This document shows positions 39,583 to 52,043 of a stretch of DNA of 64,000 nucleotides, in pieces (the stretch's first letter is position 1; each line of letters starts with the position of its first letter). The translations under genes were made by a program, and so were the position numbers. This stretch comes from Rotaria sp. Silwood1 (Eukaryota; Rotifera; Eurotatoria; Philodinida; Philodinidae): positions 166,175 to 230,174 of the forward strand of contig CAJNOP010000127.1 of the NCBI GenBank assembly GCA_905250075.1, read 5' to 3'. Below the pieces are notes generated by a model that searched no databases, was not told the DNA's origin, and saw only the letters and a program-made list of their open reading frames with translations.

Positions 39583-41640
39583 ACCCACACCCTTCCAAAT
39601 CGAGAAAAGTCGAAAAAAAACAATGTTTAATTTTTCGAAAAGCAGCCTAGTTTTCAAGTAAGAGTGGCAGAATTCATGAAAAGTTTTAGAGAAAAAAAAT
39701 AGATTAAGTACAAAATCATATAATTTTTGAAAAAGCAGACCTTTGGACTAGCATCCTATAGGATTATCTCAATTTTCATGCTTTTTATGAAAAGTCACTA
39801 TTTCTTTGGCAGTGAAGGTAAGCGAAGAATTAAGGAGTTTGATGTTCCTTTATAAAAGAATGATAATGATTCAAACCGGTACATTTGCCTAATAATTTGT
39901 TGGAATGAATTTCAAGATAGATTTAAATTCACGAAAGCATCCAAAAATAGATAAATCAGAATCGACAGTGGTATTTAAGATCGCATTCTATCTCTTCAGC
40001 AAGAATTCAGTTCATACAACCAAATTTCTTCTTGATCTTTTCAACCCATCGATTTATAGTTAAAATAATGCGCCTTTCATGTTCTAGATAGTTTTCATAG
40101 AGCTACACTACAGATATTAATTGTGAAGATATGGAACCTATTGTCACTTAAAGTGAATTGAATATTGTCATAGTATTATCTGTATTAATTGCGACAGTTT
40201 CCGAAAACCTCAGAGCAAGCACAAATATTCCTGCTTTATCTTAAAATTTCTGTTGCTCATGTCATTCTGAGATGCAGGATATCTGTGATTGAAAGCATCA
40301 TGTGTTTCAATGTAAGTGAACCCGAGAAAACGCATTTCAGAACGTGTTTCAAAGTTCATTCAAGTGTGCTTATAGAATCTTTTATACAAGAAACGTATTT
40401 CGAAGCGTTAGAGGTTTCATTTTAATCACGTTCAGTGCGTCTCAACCAAATAAGCAAATGAGCCGTTCTATGTCATGTTGAACAGTATAAGTGTTATTAT
40501 AAAGCCTAATATCATGAGATTAGTTGAAAGAAAGTTAACTAGCTGAATCTGATTTCAGAATATCACGACAACTGCTACAACTCAAAGAAATATGGACACC
40601 ACTGACTTCTTCAGATGCGAGTAAATCTTTTTAATTTTTTTTTCGGTGTATTCTCTGAAGAAATTATAAATTTGCTTATGGTCATAAGAAAAAAATCATC
40701 AGAAAGGAGACTAGTGCTGATAACGGGCTGTCTTGATATTACGATTGATCTAATAAACTTGAATGGTGTCAAAGATCAGCGTCAAGTACCACATCAATAG
40801 AAATATTTAAAGTCATAATTGAAAATAATCAATGAACGACAATCACAAGGAAATGTTATCATCTCCGTTTTTAGACAGACGAACGTAGCAAACAAAATCT
40901 ATATATGCATACATATTGTGGAAAAAATAGCACAGTCAGTGGGACCTTGTTTTTGTTCTTTTTCGACCAAAGCAATTATATCTTCTTGAACTGATTTTCA
41001 AAAAAAAAAGATTAAAAACTTATGATTGTGATTCATCAATTGATACGATTAAAATTTTGATTGGTTTTTGATTTTATTGATTTTTCCTATTTTTTTTAAA
41101 TTTAATATTGATTTAAATCAAAAAAATCAGCTGTTTCCCTCCTTGTGTTAATCTTTTATCCTCATCGTCATTCATATGAAAGATCATGTTCAATGTTGCA
41201 ACATAAATGTTGATAATAGTATTATACAAGTCTTAATTAGTGAACGTGGACAAGATCTTGATTCATATTCATATACAGGTGTTAAATAGAGTTTACATCA
41301 TGATCAACAATTTGGATATACAACTACATTTACTAATCAAACATATTTACATTTTACTTATTATCATAATTGTAATGATAATATTGCTGATCAATTTATG
41401 TTTCAAAAATCATATTTTCATGTTCATAAATTCAAATTCAATTTTTTTTAAACAAGAGTGAATCAGATTATTAAGGGATATCTTTAAAGATTTGTTTTTA
41501 TTTCTGTATTGGAAAGAAAAATACACGTAACCAAAGCACTAATGGCAAACTTACTGAGAAGATAGCATTCGTTCTTTGTGTACGTACGTACACGGGACAT
41601 TGAAAAAAGAAAAAATAGAAAAGAAAAGAAAAGAAAGAAG
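39583..41640. other. Intergenic, no gene seen
   Basis: Moderately AT-rich sequence that looks like old repeat or decayed coding DNA. Short ORFs at 40189-40425 and 40615-40800 have no motif I can name and no splice structure. Confidence 0.4.
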
Positions 41641-41775
41641 ATATGTTACAGCGGGTGTGGGATGTGGTTGTGGGAGAGTGTGGGGTATGTGGCTGTTGGT
41701 GAAATCAATACTCACACCCACATCCACATCTTCACTTATACTCAACTACACCTCACACCCATACCCCATTGAGAT
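41641..41775. repeat. Inverted telomere-like G-rich / C-rich tract
   Basis: About 60 bases of G-rich plus strand with degenerate TGTGGG units (GGGTGTGGGATGTGG, GTGTGGGGTATGTGG) are followed after a short spacer by C-rich sequence with the inverse units (CACACCCACATCCACATC, CTCACACCCATACCCC). The two halves therefore face each other. TGTGGG is, to my knowledge, the telomeric repeat reported in the bdelloid Adineta. The match is degenerate, so the telomere link is an inference. Confidence 0.55.
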
Positions 41776-43036
41776 AAAAACATCGAGAGGATAAATCTTC
41801 TTAGACTTGCTGTCCAGAGTTATCAATATTTTACTGAAATCTTCGCTTATGGCAACGTATATACCAATAAATAAAATGGTAGTATGTCGAGCTGATGTTT
41901 TGTCTACAAACAGGTCTATCAATGAGCCAAATGTTCAGAAAATTCCAGCTCGAAAGATGTTTCTTTCCAGAGATATCACAGCGCCCAAAGAAGAGACAAT
42001 TCTAACATTTTTCATGTAGTATAAGGGATTTTGGGACCTTAAATATCTCGAAAAGGAAGCATTTTTTTGAGCTGAGGTTTTCAGGACATTTTACTCACAA
42101 ATAGACCTATTTGGTTGAGATCGTTTCCATGTTAAATATGCACTATGGCTTTATTAGTCAATGCCATTGTGTGAATACCTTTCATAGTACCATTTTATAA
42201 TTAAGTAGTTTCAATGGCTCATTGTTTACGGCAACTGATACAGGGAAATCTATATTCAATTCCGACCATTGCAATTTCACAGTGGTTAGTGGCAACAGTT
42301 CGATATGCAAAGCCACACCGCAAATAGTTCGTATTGAAAAGAGCAGATAAGCTCTGGCCATTCTATTGTAACAAACGCTATCTGCTATTATGTAAGAATA
42401 ACTCTCTTGTTAATTTTATTTATGAAATGCAATAAAAATAACGAGAAATATCACGTTGTAGAAAATGAAGAACAGTTTTCTTGAAGACTTCACTTAATAA
42501 GTTTAATTTTATAGTAAATCCAATTTTTCTTCTTTGACACTCTGGTTCATTTGAATTCACTTGTTAAAGTGATCATAGTACACCACGAAGAAGAATAGTC
42601 CGTATCGATCATTTATATATATATTAGATTATTCAATTTTCTTCTCTTTAAAGTAATAAGGTCTTACTTTACAGTAACTGGCACATAATATGTATGCTAT
42701 CAATTTTTTAATTTTATTTGATGCTACACAAAAATAAAGATGATACGTAGTTTTCTTTAAAAAAAGTGAAACAGAACTCGCTTACTGATGATGTGTTTTT
42801 CTGAAAAAAAGCGATGATTTCTTTCCAGACACGACGACCTCTTCAGTACCATGCGCGACATAGCTCAATAGGAGAAACTAAACAACCAGTAGAAGAAAAC
42901 TTTAAGACTTTCTTTTTGATTTTTCAAATATTTAATATTTCTCTAATCATTGATGTGAAATTATTTTAGATCAAAAAGTTTTTTATTCAATCAAAATAGA
43001 TATCCATCTGTAGAAGTAATAATAATTCTAAGTTTT
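41776..43036. other. Intergenic with repeated motif, SLC35A4 3' flank
   Basis: Two diverged copies of a short motif (GAGCTGA(T/G)GTTTT followed within 25 bp by ACAGGTCTAT or ATAGACCTAT) lie at 41888-41925 and 42068-42110; related sequence occurs in the fold-back near 9765 and at 49671. No gene is supported. Confidence 0.4.
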
Positions 43037-44122
43037 TTAAACGTTAGAAGTTATAGATTTTGCATAATAAAGTGAAAATGCACAAATAATTGTGACAAAA
43101 GAAATAAAAAAATAAATATTAAAATTAATATGAAATATAAAAAAAGAAAGAAAAGCAGTTATAATCAAAGAAAATGATATAACAAATAATCTTATTATAT
43201 TTGAAGAATATTTTATTATTACAGACATAATTAAACCATTTAATACTTGTGTAATTACAATTAACCATGTATAAAATGTAAAACCATGAAATAAATTTAA
43301 ATTATTAATTGTTTTTGAAGTTGTTATCATCATACTAATAGCAGATATTAAATTAAGAAAAGTTCCATATGTATAAAGAAAAATATTTTGTAGATGAAGT
43401 GATTCATTATAATATCTTTTTAAAATCCATTCAATATAAACACCAGCAAGACCACTTAGTGTACAATAAATAACTATCATTGGGATACCTAATGGGCGTA
43501 TATACATTTCTTGCATTATTATAGTTGAATTGGTCATAGGCTTTGAAATAAAGGATGAATTTTTATATGTACCTAAACTATAAGTAAGACCACCAAAAAA
43601 AAGTAATATTAATGCAAACCATTGTTGTTTTATTAATCTCTTTTTCATAATTAAACGATAAAGAATAGCTGTTGTTAATATTTTAAAATTTGATAAAATT
43701 TGATAAGATGTTGGATCCATATAAATTTGTATATGTACAGCTAAATTATTATTTATAAAATAAAGAATAGCTGGTATTGAATAAAATATTGATTGTTTAA
43801 ACCATGATAAAAATTGAATTTTATTTAAATGTATTTGTTCTAAACATATGAATGCATTAAGAGAAAATAATAATTTCATAAATTCAATTATAAAATTCAT
43901 TGTTGCTGATGAAAATGTAATCACACCATTTTTTTCACATAAATGAACTAATACTGAATAAGAACCATATGCAATTATTTGAAAAATTATCATTACATAA
44001 AATAATATTGAATATGAACTATTTTTAATTCTTTGTTTTATGTTCAATGAATTATTTCTCATATACAAAAGATTTAATGATGATTCATTTTCATTATTGC
44101 TTGACAGAATAGAGCCAGACAT
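43037..44122 (-). CDS. SLC35A4: SLC35A4-like nucleotide-sugar transporter
   Basis: Uninterrupted 361-aa ORF. It is a multi-helix membrane protein of the SLC35/DMT superfamily, expected in the Golgi, with about ten hydrophobic segments. Diagnostic matches to SLC35A4: YFINNNLAVHIQIYMDPTSYQILSN (compare NNNLV..QRYMDPSTYQVLSN), ILYCTLSGLAGVY-type loop (here IVIYCTLSGLAGVYIEW), LQNIFLYTYGTFLNL, LNGLIMSVIIKYSSNI and IRLFVISFSL. Substrate in animals is debated for SLC35A4 (CDP-ribitol or UDP-sugar transport have been proposed), so I do not assign one. The N-terminal 35 residues are polar and cytosolic. Lack of introns contrasts with every other long gene in the window. The start is the first in-frame Met; no signal peptide is expected. 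Confidence 0.92.
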   Translation of the reverse strand: MSGSILSSNNENESSLNLLYMRNNSLNIKQRIKNSSYSILFYVMIIFQIIAYGSYSVLVHLCEKNGVITFSSATMNFIIEFMKLLFSLNAFICLEQIHLNKIQFLSWFKQSIFYSIPAILYFINNNLAVHIQIYMDPTSYQILSNFKILTTAILYRLIMKKRLIKQQWFALILLFFGGLTYSLGTYKNSSFISKPMTNSTIIMQEMYIRPLGIPMIVIYCTLSGLAGVYIEWILKRYYNESLHLQNIFLYTYGTFLNLISAISMMITTSKTINNLNLFHGFTFYTWLIVITQVLNGLIMSVIIKYSSNIIRLFVISFSLIITAFLSFFIFHINFNIYFFISFVTIICAFSLYYAKSITSNV

Positions 44123-45799
44123 GGTTAAACTAAAGCTAACACTACCAATAATAGAAGTTTTATGTTATTGATGAAGAGAAAAAAAGGAAAAAAAAGAGAA
44201 GCTGCTTTTCTGAAACAGAACAACCCGAGTTCAGCGATCTATAGTTATTCGGAGAAAAAAATAAAAAGCAGCGAGAAATGTTTGCTTCTGTTCTCTCAAT
44301 ACGACAAAAATGCAAGAGGAATATATAGTCTTATTATTATACTGATAATACGCATTAGAGACTAACTGCTTGTTTAAATTTAATTGTTCATTATGAAAAT
44401 ATCTATCTGATTTCATGAACCTGTAATCTACTGTCTAAAGCTGTTATAAGTCAATATTCGAATTTCATTGATGGATTACTGTTAAAAGACTAAGAGCAAA
44501 ATTGCAGATAAATAATAATAAAACAACAGACTAATAAGATTTTTCTTTTTCGTTGTGATAAATATTATCATATTGAGCAGTATAGACTCTTACAAGACTA
44601 GAAGTTTGAAGACCGAATGTCTGATATTGTTTTATCACATTATCATTGCCCATATCTTACTTAATAAACTTAAAAATTATATTCATTTTTGCATTGGTTT
44701 CATATTAATTCGATATGTATTTCACTCTTTTTTTGTGAAATCCAATCTAAAACTAGTGCTGAAGTTTAGCGATAAAAATTTGGAACCTCGACCAATCATG
44801 ATAGACATTATTGATATACGATCACAGACGATAGATCGATAGCGTCTCATCATTATATATGAAATACTTTCTTGCTGCACTCCTGAAGGTTTAAGTAAAG
44901 GACTAATGAAGAAATGTGTCTTAAAATAGATAGAATAAACCAATCTCTCTGTCATGACTAAGAGCAACTACATCCTATTTCACACTTTAATCATGCAGAA
45001 ATCGCGTTAACAGCCTCTTTTTTTGGTTCATTTAATTTCTTGCTTTTTCTTGTCGCATATCTAATTGCTGTATTGATCTACTACATACATCAACTCATGC
45101 GAAATATAAGTTCAACTTAATTGTTATACGTTTATGAATTATTCGACAGCACTGTAAATCTTCATAATATAATTATTTCAGAGTCTAAAATCAACATATA
45201 TATAATTTAGGACATTGAATGTGATAATAAACATATTTTACAATAATATGATGAAAAGAAAATTGGTACAAGTCTTCTCTGACAATATTAAGTTTTATAT
45301 GTATCAAAGACATCCAAGATAAATCAACAAAGAAAATAATAAAAGTTTTTTTTTGTCTCCCTTGGGATTTTACAACATTAATATTGAATTTCAATCTGAT
45401 ATAAACCTATGCGATCATCTTTTATTTGCTTAAAATAATAACACTAAAGAATCTAGTATTATATTCCATGTTTTCTCATCGTTACTCAGTAAATGATAGC
45501 TTCATTTCAAATATTATTATATACATATGAAACAAAATTGTTTAAAATTTTATTATCATATATCATTCTTCGTTTATAGACCATATTTATATACATTTAT
45601 ATGCAAAAAAGAAATTTCCAATATAAATGAAAGACTTAAAGACATTTCTTTTTTTTTTTACCTTACGCGTACTTTAAACGTAAGTAAAATATACGACTAA
45701 CTTAAAATTGATTCTTAGACATTTTATTTACAGAATAATATTGATTAGATACAAAACAAACAACTTGATTATATAATTATTTTTCAAATATTAAAAAAA
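44123..45799. other. Intergenic between SLC35A4 and ODC
   Basis: SLC35A4 5' flank on the left and ODC 3' flank on the right. AT-rich; short ORFs at 44555-44842 and 44722-44967 overlap on opposite strands and show no motifs. Nothing else seen. Confidence 0.5.
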
Positions 45800-47685
45800 T
45801 TAATTTTTCCAAATAAAAATATATTTTTTTGTTTGAAATCCATTAAAGTTCGAAGCACTTGCATTTGTATATGAACCAACATCTGGAAACCATAAAATAT
45901 CACCAATATCTAATAGTGGTAAATCAATTGAATGTGCAATACAATCAAGTGAATCACATGTTGGACCAAATATAACTGATCTAAATTGTGGGGATTTTTT
46001 CTTTTCTTGTTTCATTTTTAAATAATGTACAATAAATATTTTATGATCAAATATAATAGCATTAAATGTTCCATAAATACCATCGTTAATATAATAAATA
46101 TTATCAGCATTTTCAATAAGTGCTTTTTCAGATTTGGAATTTCCATCATTATCATCTTTTGATGAATTTGATGTATTAGAAATATTACGTTCAAGTTTGA
46201 CGACGTTTTCATTCGATTTATAATTACGATTATGAATACGTCGAGCAATAATACGAGTGACTAATATCATACCTCCAGATGAAAAATAACGACCAGGTTC
46301 TGAGATTATTGCAATACCTATAAGAGAGTTTCTTTTTGTAGACTTATTAAATCTATGATGATAAATATTTGATAAATTTACCTTCTGATTCAGGAAATAA
46401 TTTATCCAATGTATTATTAATTATTTTGGCAAATTCGGGAAAACTTGGTTTATCCCAATCGTGACCTGAAAAACCACCACCAATATCTAATATTTTAAAA
46501 TTAAATCCGAATTCATCTTGTTTAGCAATATCAAAAATACGTCGTGCTAATTTAAGCGATTCCGTGTAGACTTTAGGATCAAGACATTGACTACCGACAT
46601 GAAATGAACATCCAACAAGATTAATATTTAATTCACGAGCCAACCGAAGTAAAGCAATGCATTCTCGTTCGTTAGCACCGAATTTTGTTGAAAAAGGACT
46701 CATTGAATGTCTGTCATCAGGCTTAAGGCGAAGAAGAATCTATTTAAATGAGAAGAAAAAAAAACACTAGTATAATCCAATGGAAGGAATTGTTTTGCTT
46801 TCTCTTGTTATATCTTCATGACATTTCTATTCATTGACTTACTTTAGCTTCAGGCCAATGTTCTTTTAATTTTTTGAGTTCATCTTCATTATCTACTACT
46901 GTCATTTGTACACCTGCTTCACGAAATTGTCGAATATGAGATATAGCTTTGCATGGATGAGCAAATATTATACGTGTAGCATAGTCAAAATTATCACCAC
47001 ATATTTTACGTACTAGATTGAGTTCTTCTGATGAAGCACAATCAAAGCCACCACCTAATTCTGCAATAATTTCAATGATGAAATTTTTAGGATTGCTCTT
47101 AACTGCATAAAAAGGATGAATACGACCAAGAAAATGCATCCATTGCAAATATTGACGAGCATAATGAGATAAATTAACAATATAAAATGGTTCATCAGAA
47201 TCGGACGAAAATTCTTGACAACATTCTCTATACAAACAAGACATTATCAAAATGATTATAGAATTCGATTGTTTTTTTTCTTACCTGACAATAGATGCTG
47301 TAGATTGCTCGTAATTAACAAGTTTGGCACCTAATTTTGTTTCAAATAGTTCTTTAAGATGATGAACTTGAAATCCTTGTTTTCGTTTGTTAACTTTTAT
47401 TGCTTGTTCATCTTGATCATGACATAAATCATGTAGAATTTCATCAGCATCTTTAAAACTAAATTGATGAGTTATATTAGTGCTTACGGGTTGTTCAGTA
47501 TTATCATATTCATTATTATCAGCTTTTTGGGAATCATTGTAACTTGTTTCAGGCTTTGATGTTTCATGGCAATGATGTTGATGATCAGTCATGTTTGATT
47601 TACATAAATCTGAGAAAGAATGAAAATGACAAAGAAAGAGAAAAAAACTCAAAGCAATAGTAGATGCAGTATAATCATGACTCAT
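45800..47685 (-). CDS. ODC1: Ornithine decarboxylase (PLP-dependent, polyamine synthesis)
   Basis: Four exons on the minus strand: 47285-47685, 46843-47227, 46382-46739 and 45800-46317, giving 553 aa (522 if Met32 is used). ODC converts ornithine to putrescine, the first committed polyamine step. PFYAVKSN holds the PLP lysine (Lys177, human Lys69). GFDCASSEE, GCSFHVGSQC, LDIGGGFSG and SEPGRYF follow. YYINDGIYGTFN and FGPTCDSLD keep the substrate Asp and the catalytic Cys (human Asp332, Cys360), which antizyme inhibitors tend to lose, so an active decarboxylase is likelier. It ends FNGFQTKKYIFIWKN, without the C-terminal degradation extension of vertebrate ODC. The first 30 residues are hydrophobic (ALSFFLFLCHFHSF), unusual for a cytosolic enzyme. 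A charged insert of about 35 residues lies before YYIND. Confidence 0.93.
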
Positions 47686-50600
47686 TCTCTATTGTACTTG
47701 CTGACATTGCTGTTATTTATAAACTCTTCATAGGTACGTATAAGGCATGTTATACACTTTTGGAATGGTTTTAAAATTCACTATATTCGCATGAAGAAAA
47801 AGCAAAACTCTTGAAACTTTGGCAGATTATTGTACCTATTTAATACTCAAATAACTATAAACTGTGAGACCTATAGTTTTTACTGTAGATGAGCATTTGT
47901 AACAATACTATCACTCATTAGGTTTTCAATTTTTGCAATATCTCAAGCTGATAAAGTGTAATACAAAAATTGTGAGACAAATGTTGATCGCACGGCCTTC
48001 TTGATAAACACGTGTCGAAGCTAAAAATGTTTCATTTGCGAACATACATACATATCTGCACGTGTCGGATGGGGGGTTATCAAGGTTACAATAGAAAAGA
48101 AAAAGACAACAGCAAAAGCATTAGTAGATGATTTATGAAATGAAATTTTTCAAAACGTTCAAAATCCTAAAATAAAGGATGTACGTAACTTTCGATACCG
48201 TCGATTGTTGTAAAATTCATAACCAAGATGATGAGAAAAGTTAAAAAAATAAATAGATATAATAATCTGCCAAGGTTTCAAATAGACAATGGATTTGAAA
48301 ACCATTCCAAAACTTCTATGACATCTTTGATAATTAAAGTGCAATCATAATAAAATTATTTACTCTAACATCTTATTTATAAACCACAATATCTCTATTC
48401 TATCTGTAAAATGTTATTGATTATTTTTGAGATTTTTCCTCGACATTGTATCGACTAACCAGAAATAATTTTTCGTTTAATACATCACAATGTTTACCAT
48501 ATCGAAAAATCAAAGTCATTTTCCTATGTGTTTTCAAAATCTTAAAAGGGAGAAAAATAACGAGCACAATTATACAAAATGTATAAACAAATCTAATTAT
48601 TGCACGTACTGATTTCGTCAATCTTTATATTTATCAAAATTGAAAAGTGTTAAGCAGGCAACGACATAATCTCTGAAGCACTTGGAAAAGCATTATAAAA
48701 TATAAAAATAGTATTTATTTGAGAATATGTCAATTGAAAAAATTTAATGAATAAGCACAAAAGGAATTTCTACATAACAGTTATAACTGTCTGTTCATTT
48801 AGTGCTCAGGAGAGTTATAGACTGAGACAGCGATAGATGATAAAATGATTTTTTTGCAATTTTTCAAGTCAATTACTTCGTATTAATTCCACCATTTTCT
48901 TTTGAGCAAGTAACCTCGTAGAATATTATTTCTACTCAGGATTAATGTGTTATTGACGAATATGTGAACTTATGACATTTGAAATAACAAAGAAATATTA
49001 AATATTCATAATCGAATTTCTTATGATTCGAAAGTTCAACGTGCAGATATATAAAAGAATTTCTACCTTTTTGTGTTCATTTTTTCGATAAAAATAATTC
49101 GATAATGAATTGTATCAAGCAATTATAACAGAAAATAATAGAAAATCTTTCATATTTTAATAATATAAGCCATCGTACAATTCAGTTTGCTAGAAAAAGT
49201 ATAGGTCTTATGAGAAGGAAAACCAGTGTAATTTTGACTGACGTATTTTTTTTTCTAATTGAATTAATTTTATTTTGCAATTTACTTGTAAAAAACATAC
49301 GTTATCTCTATATGTATAATAATACTAAGTATCAATTAACGCAGAGTGATGCATAATTAAAAAATATATATATTTCTTCAATTGAACTCTCTAGCTATAA
49401 AACTCAATCAATTAGATTATTCAGTTAGTTCAAATTACACATTTCAATAAATCTAATAAAGTTTTATTGCATAAGTGTTTTTCATATTTAGTTTTGCTCT
49501 AATCAATAAACAATGAGAACTTTGCAATTTCAATATACATAAATAGCCCAAATGGATGAACTGATCAGGAATCATTGCATTCTCAAACAAACATAATTTC
49601 TCACATTTTTTATGCAATATGTGTTCTTTTTACAATTGTAGTAAATATATTTTTTTGGACTTATTCGTCCAAGCTGAAACTTTTAGGACATGCTAAGTAC
49701 CGTTAAGTCTATCTGTGGATAAAAGCCATCTCTAACTCAGCAGAAAGTGGCCAGTAGCAACATGTTCTCTGATAAGTGTACATGCCAGTTATTGAAAAAG
49801 GAATTTGATAATAATTTTTTTATTAATGTAACTTCAGCACCTAATTGTTTTAATACTTGAATTAAGTACATTTGACTTACAAACTTACATAACTTTCCTT
49901 AGATTCCCCACGACACAGCTAGCAGCATTTCAGTGTTAGTTAAACGTAGAAGGTTTAAAAATTTCGATATAAACTAAACAATGTGAAAAGTTAGAATGTG
50001 AAAATCAAGTACATTCATGCAAGAACTAGAACTCTAATATGAATGCAGAATTATTCAAGGCATATAAACGCAATGAATCATGGACACTGCAAAACATCGT
50101 TCAGGAAAAAATATCCAGCAATATAACAGTTTTATTTGTTCTTGTTGCACAAGCGCGTTATATAAAAGGCTCGTGATTATTTGCGTCAGTGCTGCACGAC
50201 TCGTCTGATTATGCATGTTATCACGTCGTCTGTATTAAAAATATATTTCCTGATCAAATTTATTTTACGCCAATTCAAGGAATGTTGATTTTTCTGCTTA
50301 TTGTCGAACCGTGGTCAGGACGCCTGTCCAAACAAGGAAATATCTACGAGACAGTCATGAAATTCAGCAAATGTCAGTCTGGAGTAACGCTAATCTTACC
50401 AAATAAAAAAGGCATCAATTTCAATCTTTTACTATGTGTATATAGAATTCATATATGTAACACTAGATTACATACAGTTGCTACTCTTTAGTCATTCTCA
50501 TGTTATAAAATAGACGTGTACATACGCAAATGTTTACACATATTTATATGAGAGTAGTATAGTTTCTGAATCATACTCATACGGTTTTTTTATGATTATT

Positions 50601-51089
50601 CAGGCTGTCTGTGGCAATAGCATGCATACTTTCATATTTTTTCTCGATTTTGTAGTTGACATCTACTAAATTTTTGAAACGTAATGAATGTTTCGAATGC
50701 TAAGGTTTTAAAAAGAAAAATTAGCTATTGCTATTCATATTCTAATAACAACTTCAAAAAAAATCCAATATTCAAATAAGATATTTTTCAAAAATTTCCT
50801 ATACTTTGCTCTCACAATAATAGATCTCGAAGTTATAATTGAAAAAATATTGATGATGGAACTATTCCTAAGAGTAAGACTTTGTAATAGTCTGCTTTTA
50901 AGGCTATTATATTTCGCAACAGTATATAATTTTCTATTGTTGCACTTATTCACATGACATTTATTGTCAATAAGCAAATATGATAATTATTTGCATCCTT
51001 AGATAACGTACGTGTTGCATACAACATATAAAGATGAGACATAGACAGATAATACGTCATTTTCATCAGAGTAACATCGTTGATGGTTC
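47686..51089. other. Intergenic, no gene seen
   Basis: ODC 5' flank and 3 kb of AT-rich DNA. The 100-codon frame at 50189-50491 has no recognisable motif or splice partner. A motif related to those at 9765 and 41888 is at 49671-49720. No RNA gene seen. Confidence 0.45.
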
Positions 51090-52043
51090 TTGATGCCTCC
51101 ATTTAAAATTAAAAATTTCAAATTTATCATCGTTGCATCACTTGGTTTCATATGTTTAACTACAACAATTGTTCTCTTCCTTATTGGTGGTATGTTTTAT
51201 GCAGAAGAAAGATCCCGAGTATTGAACTATGCTAATACGATGTGTATAATTCACAGCATGCATTGGAGATCTTATAGATGTGTATTAATCTTTGTTCCAT
51301 ACTCTTGTCATGTGGCAGCATGGTCAGTGCGTAATCGTGATGATTTAGAAACATTTGCAATCATACAAGGAACGAAGCGATACACTTATAGATCAAGTAG
51401 TTTCAGTGAAGCAAGAACATATAAGGCAAGTGAACATGAGAAAAAAATTGATTTAAAAGACAATTTTGAAAAATTCATCAAAAACTTTATGTATATAATA
51501 ATACAAAACTAATTTGCAAAAGAAAAAAAAAACTGATCTTCTTTTTTCGAGAAACGGACTTATAAAATGTTATATGCAAACTCTTTGGTTATTTCATTTA
51601 AAATTAGAATTATTCGATATTTATTTTGTGAATACGTATACACAATTTGATAGTTACTCTATGAAGACAAGTTTTTCTAGAGGAAAAGTAATATTATATT
51701 CTGAATTAACACTTTAATTTTTTCGACTAATGTAATATTAAACATTTGTATCATAAAAAATACGATCAAATAAATCTAACATGATCCTATAACGAATAAT
51801 AATGACTTTTTTTTATTTTATTTATTATTTAAGGTTGGTTCACATCATTCCTGTTGGTATGACACTAGAGATTCAGCAATAGCTCAATGGAATAAGCCAA
51901 GTACTCAATTTGCTATTATTTTACTTAGTTGTGGAGGATTATTAGCATTATTAACTATTGCATTTTCGATGCTTACATATCTGTTTATCAAGAAACACAG
52001 ACATCAGCATGGACAAAATCATTTTACGCGTATTTATATTTGA
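51090..52043 (+). CDS. Two-helix membrane protein with Cys-containing extracellular loop, family not assigned
   Basis: Two exons in phase, 51090-51425 and 51834-52043, giving 181 aa. The join uses AAG|GCAAGTG, a textbook GC donor, with acceptor TTTAAG; it links TYK to VGSHHSCWYD and keeps the frame to a stop. Topology: short basic N-terminus, helix at about 12-34, a loop of about 100 residues with cysteines (TMC, YRC, YSC, HSC) and CWYDTRD, a second helix at about 138-164, then a basic His-rich tail. This resembles the layout of BK-channel beta (KCNMB/TipE) auxiliary subunits, including a C-W/Y-Y-D motif just before the second helix. I cannot show homology and give topology only. Without the splice the first exon would read to 51512. 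Confidence 0.65.

Noticed and set aside
41551..41794. Overlapping ORFs on both strands across the telomere-like tract
   Set aside because: Frames are open because the tract is repetitive; the predicted proteins are Pro/Thr/His or Gly/Val repeats.
50189..50491. 100-codon plus-strand ORF
   Set aside because: No family resemblance and no upstream or downstream exons in phase; chance frame in an intergenic region.
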